A stretch of DNA of 64,000 nt from Pseudomonas sp. RIT409 (GCF_003052515.2 NZ_QARE02000014.1:80473-144472); one strand, 5' to 3'; positions 16,051-25,020 are shown, counted from the stretch's first letter. Numbers and translations are program-made. The notes: generated by a model not told the origin, from the sequence alone.

Positions 16051-16137
16051 ACCTCGCGTTTACGAACCGACGAAGGACATGCAACCCTCTCGGTTCGCTG
16101 CCGATATGCATCTGAAGAAATGAACAGGAGCGTCATG

Positions 16138-16377
16138 ATGGACACCACCACGCAAACGCTGCGCAGGGACCTGCAAGGTCTGGCAGCCGATCTCAAGTGG
16201 TCAGCGGTAGAACTGGTCAGAATTGCCGAGCGGTTGAGCCAGGCAGGCAATGAACCGGATGCCCAGGCGTTGCAGCGGATGATCGCGATGTTCCAGCGCG
16301 AAGAAAGTCGGCTCAGTGCCATCGTGGGCGATATCTCGGCAGGGCGGATCGTTCAAATCGGTGATGCGGCGGTGTGA
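16138..16377 (+). CDS. Small helical hypothetical protein
   Basis: 79 residues (MDTTTQTLRRDLQGLAADLKW...), two predicted amphipathic helices with regular hydrophobic spacing and a short C-terminal beta-like tail (GRIVQIGDAAV). AGGAG lies seven bases before ATG 16138; ATG 16135 is also possible. It resembles other short coiled-coil-like Pseudomonas proteins without assigned function. Its position suggests it may be the last gene of the SOS-controlled unit, though the 87-bp gap could hold its own promoter. Confidence 0.6.
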   Translation: MDTTTQTLRRDLQGLAADLKWSAVELVRIAERLSQAGNEPDAQALQRMIAMFQREESRLSAIVGDISAGRIVQIGDAAV

Positions 16378-16500
16378 GCCGCGGGCGTGAGTATGGGGGA
16401 CGCCGATCTGAGGTGTCGGTGCCGGGAGACTCAGGATGCACGCACTCACCGGCAGGGAGGCTGACTGCTCACTGCCGATCAGTTCATACGGGGCGGAATG

Positions 16501-16932
16501 TCAGAACTTGAAGGCTTGTCGTCCGATCAGCAACCACTGACCTTTTTGCTTCTGCCAGACCTGGAAGTTCTCGATCTCGGTGGGGACTTCCACGCCGCTG
16601 TTCACGGCCTGTGCGGAAAAGTGGTTGCGCACCAGGGCGACGTCGCCGTCCAGGGTGATTTTCTGGTTCAACATCTGCAGTGTCTTGAACCCACTGCGTC
16701 CGGTCTCGATGTCGGCGATGAATTCAGCCTTGTTCTGGATCTTGCCGCTGGAGTGGCCGTAGGTGACATTGTCGGACGTCAGGGCGCTCAGGGCCTTGGT
16801 GTCCTTGTGCAGCATCGCTTGGGTCATGTTGTCGACCGCCTTGGCCACGGCTTGCTCGTCGGCGGACGGCGCGGCGAACACATATCCGGAAAACACGCCC
16901 AGAAAGCCCAGCAGCAGTTTGTATCGGGTCAT
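16501..16932 (-). CDS. Exported NTF2-like (SnoaL/DUF4440) protein
   Basis: 143 residues with a signal peptide (MTRYKLLLGFLGVFSGYVFA, cleavage before APS) and a single NTF2-like fold. The mature part has a long helix (EQAVAKAVDNMTQAMLHKDTKALSALTSDNVTYGHSSG), then strands ITLDGDVALVRNHFSAQAV and NFQVWQKQKGQWLLIGRQAFKF. Such periplasmic NTF2-like domains usually bind small ligands; the role here is unknown. AAGGA seven bases upstream supports the ATG at 16932. It lies 86 bp downstream of the hexuronate-type MFS gene on the same strand and may be cotranscribed with it, unless the intervening hairpin terminates. Confidence 0.78.
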   Translation of the reverse strand: MTRYKLLLGFLGVFSGYVFAAPSADEQAVAKAVDNMTQAMLHKDTKALSALTSDNVTYGHSSGKIQNKAEFIADIETGRSGFKTLQMLNQKITLDGDVALVRNHFSAQAVNSGVEVPTEIENFQVWQKQKGQWLLIGRQAFKF

Positions 16933-16955
16933 CGCTCTTTCCTTCTTGTTGTCGT

Positions 16956-16974
16956 CGGGGGCAGAACACCCCCG
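16956..16974 (-). terminator. Hairpin between the MFS and NTF2-like genes
   Basis: CGGGGG (16956-16961), a 7-nt loop, CCCCCG (16969-16974), downstream of the hexuronate-type MFS stop. No T-run follows on the minus strand, so it may attenuate rather than terminate. Confidence 0.3.
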
Positions 16975-17018
16975 CGTGTCGGTACGGCATTGCCGTGTAA
17001 TCGGTCGGGCAGGGCACC

Positions 17019-18434
17019 TTAGAGGTCCGTGATTTCCTTGTGGCGCGGGACGAGCGTCTTCATCACGCCCCAGGCCACCAGGTACGCCAGTGCACAGATG
17101 GCGAACATGATCATGTAGCCGGTGTGGATATCGTTGATCGATTTGTAATAGTCGAATACCCAGCCCCCAATCTTGGTCAGGACCACGCCCCCCAGGCCAC
17201 CCGCCATGCCGCCGATGCCGACCACGGAGGCCACGGTTTTTTGCGGGAACATGTCGGAAACCGTGGTGAAAATGTTGCAGGACCATGCCTGATGGGCGGA
17301 CGCGCCGATGCCGATCAGCAAGACGGGCACCCAGAAGCTGATGTAGCCCAGCGGTTGCGCCAGGAGTACCAGCAGTGGGAACAGCGCGATCACCAGCATC
17401 GCCTTCATGCGGCCGTCGTAAGGTTTGTCGCCGCGTGCCATGAAATAGCTGGGGAACCAGCCACCGCCGATACTCCCGACCATGGTCATGCTGTACAGCA
17501 CGAACAACGGCATCACGATGGAGGGACCTTTCATTCCGTACTGCGCAGCCAGGTAGGTCGGGAGCCAGAACAGGAAGAACCACCACACGCCGTCGGTCAT
17601 GAACTTGCCAAACGCGAAGGCCCAAGTCTGACGATAGGTGAGCAGTTTGAACCACGAGACCTTTCGGCCAGGCACGTTCGAAGCCGGGAGGGGCTGGGTG
17701 GATTCGGCTTCGTCACTGCGGATATAAGCCAACTCGTCGGCGGTCAGGCGCTTTTGCTGATCCGGTCTTTCGTACAGCGCCAGCCAGAAGCCCAGCCAGA
17801 CGAAACCCAGCAGGCCAATCACGATGAAAGCCGCTTCCCAACCCCATGCCGCCGCGATGAGCGGCACACAGATGGGCGCAGCGATCGCCCCGACATTGGC
17901 CCCGGAGTTGAAGATGCCCGTGGCGAATGAGCGTTCTTTCTTGGGGAAGTATTCGGCCGTGGCTTTGATCGCGATGGGGAAGTTGCCCGCTTCGCCGATC
18001 GCCAGCACCGCCCGCGACAACATGAAACCTGCGATGGACACCGGGATCGCCGCCAGGCCCAACGCGCCGGCGATCGCACCGATGCCTTGACCCAGCGGTA
18101 CCGCAAAGGCGTGCATCACAGCGCCCGTCGACCAGACCCCAATGGCCACCATGTACGCAGTTTTCGTCCCGATCTTGTCGACCACTCGGCCTGCGAAGAC
18201 CATCGCGATAGCGTAGACAAACTGGAAGACCGACGCGATGTTGGCGTAGTCGGTGTTGCTCCAGCCGAATTGAGCGGACAGGTCTGGCGCCAGCAGGCTC
18301 AGCACTTGGCGGTCCAGATAATTGACCGTGGTGGCGAAGAACAGCAACGCACAGATCGTCCAACGGTATTTGCCGATGGAACGGGTTGCCGCTTGGGTCA
18401 TGCTTTGCGGGTGAGTGGACTCGTTGAGGTTCAT
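17019..18434 (-). CDS. MFS transporter, anion:cation symporter (hexuronate/ExuT-like)
   Basis: Inner-membrane symporter of 471 residues, ACS family. The N-terminus YRWTICALLFFATTVNYLDRQVLSLLAPDL is characteristic of hexuronate (ExuT) and related sugar-acid transporters, as are IGEAGNFPIAIKATAEYFPKKERSFATGIFNSGANVGAI and the C-terminal SDMFPQKTVASVVGIGGMAGGLGGV. It probably takes up galacturonate or glucuronate from plant pectin. No uronate catabolic gene lies nearby. A GntR/FadR-type operator is found 276 bp upstream. The start ATG at 18434 has only a weak AAGAG upstream. Confidence 0.85.
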   Translation of the reverse strand: MNLNESTHPQSMTQAATRSIGKYRWTICALLFFATTVNYLDRQVLSLLAPDLSAQFGWSNTDYANIASVFQFVYAIAMVFAGRVVDKIGTKTAYMVAIGVWSTGAVMHAFAVPLGQGIGAIAGALGLAAIPVSIAGFMLSRAVLAIGEAGNFPIAIKATAEYFPKKERSFATGIFNSGANVGAIAAPICVPLIAAAWGWEAAFIVIGLLGFVWLGFWLALYERPDQQKRLTADELAYIRSDEAESTQPLPASNVPGRKVSWFKLLTYRQTWAFAFGKFMTDGVWWFFLFWLPTYLAAQYGMKGPSIVMPLFVLYSMTMVGSIGGGWFPSYFMARGDKPYDGRMKAMLVIALFPLLVLLAQPLGYISFWVPVLLIGIGASAHQAWSCNIFTTVSDMFPQKTVASVVGIGGMAGGLGGVVLTKIGGWVFDYYKSINDIHTGYMIMFAICALAYLVAWGVMKTLVPRHKEITDL

Positions 18435-18878
18435 GACATCACTCTTGTTCTTGGAGGTGTGATGGTCTCTCGGCCGTGTGCCGAGAATGTGCAGATTGGC
18501 CCGAGTAGGCTCTCGGAGTCAGACGTCTAACAAGTGGAGGGTGGTGGAATGGGCAGTGCGCTGGCCAGGGGCTTCACTGCGGGAGGCTCGCCATTTCGCC
18601 AAAAAGCGTGAAAAGGCCGGGGATTAGGGCTAATGAGCAAGCAGTCTGGATTCATGGGGGTGGCCGACACTGTTTTTATTTTTTGGAAATGTTGTCGCTT
18701 TGAATCATATGTTGTCGTACAACAAGGCAGTTATAGCCAGTGAGACCTTGGGCTGTCAATGTTGTCTCGACCTTCAGGTGATAAGCGCTGCGGCTGCGCG
18801 TACCACACGCTTGTCATTCTCCTGCACGTCGGCACTCTGGAGCACCAGGCGTTGCCGCATCCGCGGTGTCAGCGCCAT
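18435..18878. other. 444-bp gap upstream of the hexuronate-type transporter
   Basis: No coding sequence is supported here. The region is less GC-rich than its surroundings around 18660-18730 (TGTTTTTATTTTTTGGAAAT) and contains the TGTTGTCGTACAACA palindrome plus two TGTTGTC half-like sites (near 18689 and 18760). It most likely holds the regulated promoter of the MFS gene, and at its right end the 3' region of the hybrid kinase gene. Confidence 0.5.
18710..18724. promoter_or_regulatory. GntR/FadR-type operator
   Basis: TGTTGTCGTACAACA is a perfect 6-3-6 inverted repeat. It contains TTGTCGTACAA, an exact fit to the FadR-subfamily GntR consensus TNGTNNNACNA. Regulators of uronate and sugar-acid catabolism commonly belong to this subfamily, matching the ExuT-like gene downstream. 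The regulator gene is not in the window. Confidence 0.6.
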
Positions 18879-21452
18879 TCACCCCGCCGCTTCACGCCCC
18901 TTGAGCAGATGAAGAATTCTCGACGCGATGTCCTCGCGGCTGAAGGGTTTGGTCAGCAGTTCGAACCCCTCACCGTGGGGCAGTTCGATGTGGGTGTACC
19001 CGGTGATGATCAGGACAGGCAGGTGCGGGAATTGCGCGCGCAATTGGTGCGCCAATTGAAGTCCCGACCGATCCGCCATGACCTGGTCGGACAACAGCAG
19101 GTCGGGTAGCAGGCCGTCCGCGACCTTTGCAAGCGCCTCGGTGGCGCTGCTGCTCTCGGTGACCTGATAGCCCAAGTCGCGCAGCAGCAATGCGGTGCTT
19201 TGCCTGACCAGGTTTTCGTCGTCCACCAACAGAATATGGGTCTTGGCCTGCGCCGTCGGAGCCTCGACCTGAGGATGCTCTTCGGGCCTCACCGCTTCGC
19301 AGGTGGTCGGTAACCAGAGGCTGACGGTGGTGCCAGCGCCAGGCCGAGAGGTCAGATCGAACGCACCGCCCGATTGGAGCGCCAGCCCCTGCACCATGGA
19401 AAGGCCTAGCCCGGTGCCTTTTCCAGCGCCCTTGGTGGAGTAAAACGGTTCCACGCACTTGCGCAGCACGTCCTCGGCCATTCCGCAGCCGTTATCCTGT
19501 ACGGACAATTTGACGTAATCTCCGTCTGCCAGCCCTTTGCTCGCGGCGTCGGTGGCGTGGGTCGCCGAAATCACCAAGTGTCCCCCCTGGGGCATGGCAT
19601 CGCGTGCATTCACTGCGAGATTCAGGATGGCGAGCTCCAGTTGGTGGGCGTCGACCAACACATTGGGCAGCTCAGCATCGATGTTCAGGGTCACTGGGAT
19701 CGTGGGGCCCAGAGAGCGCTCGATCAGGTCGGTCAAGTCATGGATCAACCGCGCAAGCTGGGTCGGTTCGGGTCTGAGCGTCTGCCTGCGAGCGAAGGTC
19801 AGCAGGCGACCCACCAGGACCCGCGCGCGGTCCGCCGCTTGCAAGGCACCGTCCACCAGCCGGGAGATCCGTTCGTCGGTGACGCGACGCTTGATCAGCT
19901 CCATCGAGGTGATGATGGGGGTGAGCAAGTTATTGAAGTCATGGGCCACGCCACCGCCAATCTGCCCCACCATTTCCATCTTTCGAGACTCGTGCAACTG
20001 CGCCAGCGCTTTTTCGCGCTCGGCCACCATTTCACCAACGCGCCGTTCCAATTCATCGTTCAACCGCCGCAGTTCGTTCTCCGCCTCGATCCGGGCGCTG
20101 ACGTCGATGCCTACGCACAGCAATCGGGAATAGCGGTCGCGGCCGTCTCTGATGGGGGTCACATGGTTCTGAATCCAGACGTCCGTTCCATCCTGGCGTC
20201 GGTAGCGTTGTGTGCTTTCGAACGGCACGCCACTGTAAAGCGCGCGCTCGAATTCCGGTCGCATGGGGCTGAACGCCTCACCTCGCATCAAACGGTCCAG
20301 GCTACCCAGGGTCGTCGCATCGCCGGAGCACCCCAGCATCTGGCAGTAACGCTCGTTGATACGCTCGAGTTTCGAACTCACATCGCAGACCGCGATGCCA
20401 GCGCTTGCCTGATCGAACATCGCTGAAAGCTGACGTGAACTGACACGCACCGCCATCTCTGCACTGGCGTGGTTCATCCACAGCCAGGCCAGCCCCGCAG
20501 CTTCGATGGCCAGGCGAAGTTGATGAGGGCCGAATTCGTTCGCCGGGTCGGGTTTGAAGGTCAGCACGCCTGCCAGCCGGCCGTCCCGCAGTAACGGGAT
20601 GTCGATTCGCGCGGGGATGGCCTGTTCGAGGAAGAAGGGGGCGTGCACCGATTCGTCCACGTGCACATCATCGTTCCAATAGTAGAGCGCCTGACCGGTG
20701 CGCAGCCTTTGGAGGTTCAGGCCATGCCAGGCCGGCATGACGCAGTGCCGCAACAGCCTTCCCCCTTCGTGAACCTGCGCCGGCAAGAATGTACCGCCAT
20801 TGTCTTCCGTACGCCCCAGGCACAGCATCCCCGGCCGCAACTTGGCGCTCAACGCATTCAGCAGGTGGGTTTCGATCTGTTCCGGCTCGACGAACGCGGG
20901 GAACGAGTGCCCAAGTTGCACGAGAAATGCCTGCAGTTCCTCGAATTGAACACGTTGGGTCGTTTCGGTGACGATGCACAGGACGCCGCCGATCGAGCCG
21001 TCTTCGGCGCGCACCGCCGAATAGGACACATCGAAGTACACGACCTCGCCCCGGGCACTGCGCTGAATATAGAAAGGGCGATCCTTCGCGCTGAACGTCT
21101 CCCCGGTTTCACGCACGCCGCGCAGCAGTGGCTCAAGGTCGTCCCACAGCTCGCTCCAATTCTCGACCGCAGGACGCCCCAGTGCTCGCGGGTGTTTTGC
21201 GCCAATGGTCGGAGCGTAGGCGTCGTTATAAAGCGCCACATAATCCGGCCCCCAAAACAGCACGATCTGGGCCTTGACCGGCAACATCGTCGCGACCAGG
21301 GTTTGCAGGCTCCTCGACCAGGCAGCGGGCGCGCCGAGAGGGCAATCCTGCGCACTCAAGCGGCGCAGAAGGATTGAGACTTCGCTGGTATCCGACAAAA
21401 ACCACACGTCGCTTTCAGCGGTTGAGTGGTCGTCACGTTTGAGCGAATCCAT
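18879..21452 (-). CDS. Hybrid sensor histidine kinase/response regulator (PAS, GAF-like, HK, REC)
   Basis: 857-residue predicted cytoplasmic hybrid kinase with no evident membrane helix. Order: an N-terminal PAS-like domain (VLFWGPDYVALYNDAYAPTIGAKHP, about 55-170), a GAF-like region (about 175-325), a PAS/PAC domain (FDQASAGIAVCDVSSKLERINERY to VGIDVSARIEAE), then a coiled linker. The HisKA box GGGVAHDFNNLLTPI has its His near residue 490. ATPase motifs follow (NLAVNARDAM, DNGCGM, GKGTGLGLSMV), and a C-terminal receiver (about 735-857) has acceptor Asp in LLLSDQVM. Such HWE-free, HisKA-type hybrids often act as general stress or light/redox sensors. No partner regulator is adjacent, so output must go through another phosphotransfer partner. 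Confidence 0.88.
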   Translation of the reverse strand: MDSLKRDDHSTAESDVWFLSDTSEVSILLRRLSAQDCPLGAPAAWSRSLQTLVATMLPVKAQIVLFWGPDYVALYNDAYAPTIGAKHPRALGRPAVENWSELWDDLEPLLRGVRETGETFSAKDRPFYIQRSARGEVVYFDVSYSAVRAEDGSIGGVLCIVTETTQRVQFEELQAFLVQLGHSFPAFVEPEQIETHLLNALSAKLRPGMLCLGRTEDNGGTFLPAQVHEGGRLLRHCVMPAWHGLNLQRLRTGQALYYWNDDVHVDESVHAPFFLEQAIPARIDIPLLRDGRLAGVLTFKPDPANEFGPHQLRLAIEAAGLAWLWMNHASAEMAVRVSSRQLSAMFDQASAGIAVCDVSSKLERINERYCQMLGCSGDATTLGSLDRLMRGEAFSPMRPEFERALYSGVPFESTQRYRRQDGTDVWIQNHVTPIRDGRDRYSRLLCVGIDVSARIEAENELRRLNDELERRVGEMVAEREKALAQLHESRKMEMVGQIGGGVAHDFNNLLTPIITSMELIKRRVTDERISRLVDGALQAADRARVLVGRLLTFARRQTLRPEPTQLARLIHDLTDLIERSLGPTIPVTLNIDAELPNVLVDAHQLELAILNLAVNARDAMPQGGHLVISATHATDAASKGLADGDYVKLSVQDNGCGMAEDVLRKCVEPFYSTKGAGKGTGLGLSMVQGLALQSGGAFDLTSRPGAGTTVSLWLPTTCEAVRPEEHPQVEAPTAQAKTHILLVDDENLVRQSTALLLRDLGYQVTESSSATEALAKVADGLLPDLLLSDQVMADRSGLQLAHQLRAQFPHLPVLIITGYTHIELPHGEGFELLTKPFSREDIASRILHLLKGREAAG

Positions 21453-21702
21453 GTTCAGTCCTTGTGCGTTTTCATGGCGAAGTGTTGCGGCGCATAAGGC
21501 GTTTATTTCTTAAACGGCCGGCGATCAATCCGATCATAGATCCCTGCTTTCGATGCAAATTCACTTGGTTGCGCCGCGGGGCCGAAAAAAAAAGAGCGCC
21601 ACTCGTCATATGCCTGAACGAATCGTTGACCCAATTGCCGCCCCCACCGGACAGATACCTTGTGAGCCGACAAACCTTTTGGTGTTTGAACGGGAGTGTC
21701 TT

Positions 21703-22842
21703 ATGAAAGCCATCGTCTACAACGGGCCGCGCGACGTGAGCGTGCAAAACGTGCCCGATGCGAAAATCGAAAAACCCACCGATGTCGTGGTGCGCATCAC
21801 CACCACGAACATCTGTGGCTCTGACCTGCATATGTATGAAGGCCGCACGTCCATGGAAACCGGCCGAGTGTTCGGGCATGAGAACCTCGGGGAGGTGGTG
21901 GAGGTCGGCCTGGGTGTCGACCGAGTCAAGGTGGGCGACCGCGTCTGCCTGCCATTCAACATCGGCTGCGGTTTCTGTGAGAACTGTGAAAAGGGGCTGA
22001 CGGGATTCTGTCTGACGGCCAATCCGGGAACGGCGGGCGCCGCCTATGGGTTTGCCGACATGGGGCCGTACCAAGGTGGGCAGGCCGAGTTATTGCGCGT
22101 GCCCTACGCGGATTTCAATTGCCTGGTGCTTCCTGAAGATGCGCAAGAAAAAGAAAACGATTACGTCCTGCTCTCGGACATCTTTCCCACTGGCTGGCAT
22201 GCCACGAAGCTCGCCGGTCTGCTGCCCGGCGAGACGATTGCCATCTACGGAGCCGGACCGGTAGGGCTCATGGCCGCCCATGCGGCGATGATCAAAGGGG
22301 CGTCTCAAGTCTTTGTGGTCGACACCCACCCTGACCGGCTCAAGCTCGCTGCGCAGATGGGCGCTACCCCGATCTCCGGTCTGGAGCAGGAGGCCGTCGA
22401 GCAGATCCTCAATCTGACCAACGGGCGGGGCACCGACCGGGGCTGTGAATGCGTGGGTTATCAATGCTGTGACAGGCATGGGCACGAAGCGAATCATTTG
22501 ACCATGAACAATCTCGTGGCATCGACCAAGGCCACGGGCGGGATTGGCGCAGTCGGCGTGTTCGTTCCACAGGATCCGGGCGCCAATAACGCGCTGGCGA
22601 AGGAGGGCAAGATGGCCTTCGATTTCGGCACGTTCTGGTTCAAGGGTCAGCAGGTACGCACCGGCCAGGCCAATGTGAAAGCCTACAACCGGCGGTTGGC
22701 GGCATTGATTCACCATGGCCGCGCCCAGCCTTCGCAGATCATTTCGCACAGCCTGAAATTGGAGGAAGGCCCTGATGCGTACAAGCACTTCGATGCGCGG
22801 GATGAAGGGTGGACGAAGGTCATCCTGAAACCGGCCGCCTGA
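21703..22842 (+). CDS. Zinc-dependent alcohol dehydrogenase, glutathione-independent formaldehyde dehydrogenase-like
   Basis: 379-residue medium-chain dehydrogenase. Catalytic zinc ligands are Cys38 (NICGSDLH) and His59-Glu60 (FGHEN). Structural zinc is held by Cys89, 92, 95 and 103 (CGFCENCEKGLTGFC). NAD-binding is at YGAGPVGLMAAHAAMIKGA. The block NPGTAGAAYGFADMGPYQGGQAE and the late CVGYQCCDRHGHEANH insertion match the glutathione-independent formaldehyde dehydrogenase group, which oxidises formaldehyde or small aldehydes and alcohols. ATG 21703 has GGGAG seven bases upstream. It is a single gene, divergent from the hybrid kinase, with a 250-bp gap between them. Confidence 0.87.
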   Translation: MKAIVYNGPRDVSVQNVPDAKIEKPTDVVVRITTTNICGSDLHMYEGRTSMETGRVFGHENLGEVVEVGLGVDRVKVGDRVCLPFNIGCGFCENCEKGLTGFCLTANPGTAGAAYGFADMGPYQGGQAELLRVPYADFNCLVLPEDAQEKENDYVLLSDIFPTGWHATKLAGLLPGETIAIYGAGPVGLMAAHAAMIKGASQVFVVDTHPDRLKLAAQMGATPISGLEQEAVEQILNLTNGRGTDRGCECVGYQCCDRHGHEANHLTMNNLVASTKATGGIGAVGVFVPQDPGANNALAKEGKMAFDFGTFWFKGQQVRTGQANVKAYNRRLAALIHHGRAQPSQIISHSLKLEEGPDAYKHFDARDEGWTKVILKPAA

Positions 22843-23073
22843 TCGCTCAGGCCATGAGCAAGCGCCTGCCGACCCTGGAGGTGCCTGCTCGTGTCGGTCC
22901 TTTCGCAAGCGGCGAAGGCGCTAGGCAGGCGGGGAGCGCCATCCGTCGTCTCGGCTGAAGTCGTGGCTGAACCGCCGCGAACGGACCGAGGTCATTCCTA
23001 CGACTGCGACGGGCTGAAGGCAAGTGTCTAGCCGTCCGCCGACTTCCCCAAGAATTGAGGCAAGGAGAGCCCG

Positions 23074-23265
23074 ATGAGTGACAGCACCCGATCCAAACGC
23101 CAGATCGAAAGCCTGTGCCGCATTCGCCAGTGGCATCTGGATACGGCCCTGCGTGCGCGACTTGAGGGGCGTGAGGAGGAGTCGCGGTTTCACATGCGCT
23201 ATTACCGCTTGCTGGGCCCTGCTGTGACGAACGCCGAGACCGATACGCTCGAGCGCCAGCCCTGA
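23074..23265 (+). CDS. Small basic hypothetical protein
   Basis: 63 residues (MSDSTRSKRQIESLCRIRQW...), charged and helical (HLDTALRARLEGREEESRFHMRYYRLLG), with no recognised domain. A strong AAGGAGA five bases before the ATG shows that it is translated. It stands alone between the dehydrogenase and the convergent xthA gene, whose stop is 20 bp away. The 231-bp gap before it holds no other gene I can support. Confidence 0.65.
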   Translation: MSDSTRSKRQIESLCRIRQWHLDTALRARLEGREEESRFHMRYYRLLGPAVTNAETDTLERQP

Positions 23266-23285
23266 CCCGTTTGACGACCCCGCCA

Positions 23286-24071
23286 CTACAGCCCTTCGAG
23301 GCGGATCCAGGTAGGCGCATGGTCGCTCGCATGCGCTTCTCCCCGCACCCACGCGTCCACCCCGGCGTCTTCGAGACGCGGGGCAAGTACGGGGTTGAGA
23401 AGCAGATGGTCGATGCGCAGCCCGGAGTTTTTTTGCCAGTGCTGCCGGAAATAATCCCAGAATGTGAAGACGCGCTCCTCCGGATACAGATGCCTGACCG
23501 AGTCGATCCAGCCTTGGGCCAGCAGCCGCTGAAAGCATTCGCGGCTTTCAGGTTGCAGTAGAGCGTCCTTGCGCCATGAACGCGGGTTGTAAATGTCGTC
23601 GTCAGTGGGCACCACGTTGAAGTCGCCCGCCATGACCACGGGATGTTCACTCGCCTGCAACGTTTCGGCGTGCTTGATCAGGTGTTCGAACCACCTGAGT
23701 TTGTAATCGAACTTCGGCCCTGGTTGGGGGTTGCCGTTGGGCAAATACAGGCACGCGACAATGACACCGTGAGCCGCTGCTTCGAGGTAGCGCGCGTGGG
23801 TATCGGCTTCTTCCCCAGGCAGCCCCTTGCGGATCAGCAAGGGCTCAGTGTCGCGCGCCAGAATGGCAACGCCGTTCCAGGAAGGCTGACCCAAGTGGAG
23901 CGAGCCATAGCCCGCTGCCTCGATCTCCCGGGCAGGAAAGGCCTTGTCTGGCGCCTTGAGCTCCTGCAGGCAGACGATGTCGGGTTGTTCACGCTCCAGC
24001 CACCGCAACAGATTGGGAAGGCGCGCGCCAATACCGTTGACGTTGAACGTGGCAATTTTCAGCGCTCCCAT
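23286..24071 (-). CDS. xthA: Exodeoxyribonuclease III (AP endonuclease)
   Basis: 261-residue ExoIII/APE1-family enzyme that cleaves at abasic sites and removes 3' blocks. Motifs are LKIATFNVNGIGAR, CLQELKAPD (metal-binding Glu), WNGVAILAR, VIVACLYLPNG, VVMAGDFNVVP (catalytic Asp/Asn), GWIDSVRHLYPEE, FTFWDYF, GLRIDHLLLNP, and the terminal SDHAPTWIRL (catalytic His). Length agrees with the family. It is monocistronic on the minus strand, convergent with the small gene to its left. Pseudomonas genomes often carry more than one paralogue. Confidence 0.92.
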   Translation of the reverse strand: MGALKIATFNVNGIGARLPNLLRWLEREQPDIVCLQELKAPDKAFPAREIEAAGYGSLHLGQPSWNGVAILARDTEPLLIRKGLPGEEADTHARYLEAAAHGVIVACLYLPNGNPQPGPKFDYKLRWFEHLIKHAETLQASEHPVVMAGDFNVVPTDDDIYNPRSWRKDALLQPESRECFQRLLAQGWIDSVRHLYPEERVFTFWDYFRQHWQKNSGLRIDHLLLNPVLAPRLEDAGVDAWVRGEAHASDHAPTWIRLEGL

Positions 24072-24124
24072 TGCGTATACCTCTCGAACTGGCCCACTTC
24101 CTCATCTGAGGGGCAGGGCAGGGC

Positions 24125-24165
24125 GAAGTTCGGACTGAAAGCTCGGACTCAAAGCTCGGACAGGT
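24125..24165 (+). repeat. Short imperfect tandem repeat
   Basis: Three tandem units of about 13 nt built on CTCGGACTGAAAG: TTCGGACTGAAAG, CTCGGACTCAAAG, CTCGGACAGG. They lie in the 211-bp gap upstream of the small acidic protein gene and just before the xthA start region. Confidence 0.5.
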
Positions 24166-24282
24166 TTGGCGACATGTTTAGCAACATGCTCGGTACGACC
24201 GTTCGGGAACTTCGTTGAACGACAGGGGCGGGGGTGATTCGAAACCATTAAGCACGACCCAACCCTGAACCAAGAGGTGTAT

Positions 24283-24498
24283 ATGAGCCCATCAACAGGC
24301 ATTCCCGGTGGCAGCGAAAACGCGGTCGACTCCATTGAACCGCTCGAATCCGGCAGGCCGGACGTAATCCCCGATCCAGCGACCGAGGACGCCCATGTTC
24401 CGCTCGAGCCGGACGATGAGGCGGCTTTGGAGGACGAGGACATGTCTGACGTAGACGCCAACAACTCGGTGTCCTCGGAGCATCCACCCCAGCGCTGA
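24283..24498 (+). CDS. Small acidic, disordered hypothetical protein
   Basis: 71 residues rich in Asp, Glu, Pro and Ser (PDPATEDAHVPLEPDDEAALEDEDMSDVDANN), with no hydrophobic core, so intrinsically disordered. AGAGG five bases before ATG 24283 is a good ribosome site; an in-frame GTG six bases earlier overlaps it and is less likely. Similar small acidic proteins of unknown role occur in Pseudomonas, often linked to general stress. The strong codon-position bias and ribosome site support coding. Confidence 0.55.
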   Translation: MSPSTGIPGGSENAVDSIEPLESGRPDVIPDPATEDAHVPLEPDDEAALEDEDMSDVDANNSVSSEHPPQR

Positions 24499-24672
24499 AA
24501 CAGTTCCCCCGCCCAAGACGTTGATGCCGATCAATGCGCATCCATGCTACGGCGGGTACATAAATAATCGATAAAGGCCAGCGGAAGGCCGAACGGTGCC
24601 CGATGAGCCGGGCCGAAAGATTTCAAGGGATGAACCTGACGCTGTACTGCCGACATAACAAGGACAATCGCG

Positions 24673-24933
24673 ATGGCTATTTCTCTGCTTGAACTGCGTC
24701 ACATCATCGAATCGGGCTTCCTGCCTCTGGAATGCCGGTGCACGGCAAGCGCCTCCAATGAACTGACGATCGAGCTCGTCGATCCCGCCACCGGCGCCAA
24801 CCTGGTGACAGGTGGAATCAATGCCGCATCGCTGGACAACAGTCGGGCCATTGCCGAGTTGGTGGCTCAACTGCGTACTCGATTTGCCCAAACCCACGGC
24901 AGAGAGAGCAGAAGGACAGGTCGGCGCGCTTGA
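24673..24933 (+). CDS. DUF1652 domain protein
   Basis: 86 residues matching the Pseudomonas DUF1652 family: LLELRHIIESGFLPLECRCTASASNELTIELVDPATG, then VTGGINAASLDNSRAIAELVAQLRTRF. The family is small, cytosolic, frequently multicopy in Pseudomonas and of unknown function. AAGGA precedes the ATG. The last dozen residues are basic and not conserved in the family. Two GC-rich hairpins follow the stop. Confidence 0.85.
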   Translation: MAISLLELRHIIESGFLPLECRCTASASNELTIELVDPATGANLVTGGINAASLDNSRAIAELVAQLRTRFAQTHGRESRRTGRRA

Positions 24934-24950
24934 GCCATCGCGAAATGAAG

Positions 24951-24998
24951 GCCGCCTGACCAGCAGGCGGCACGCGGCTGCGCAAAAGCTCCGCAGCC
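24951..24998. terminator. Two tandem hairpins between convergent genes
   Basis: GCCGCCTG (24951-24958) / CAGGCGGC (24964-24971) with a 5-nt loop, then GGCTGCG (24976-24982) / CGCAGCC (24992-24998). They separate DUF1652 from the convergent RcnB-like gene and may end both transcripts. No T-run is present. Confidence 0.4.
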
Positions 24999-25020
24999 TG
25001 TGGGTGGTGTACCCACGACG

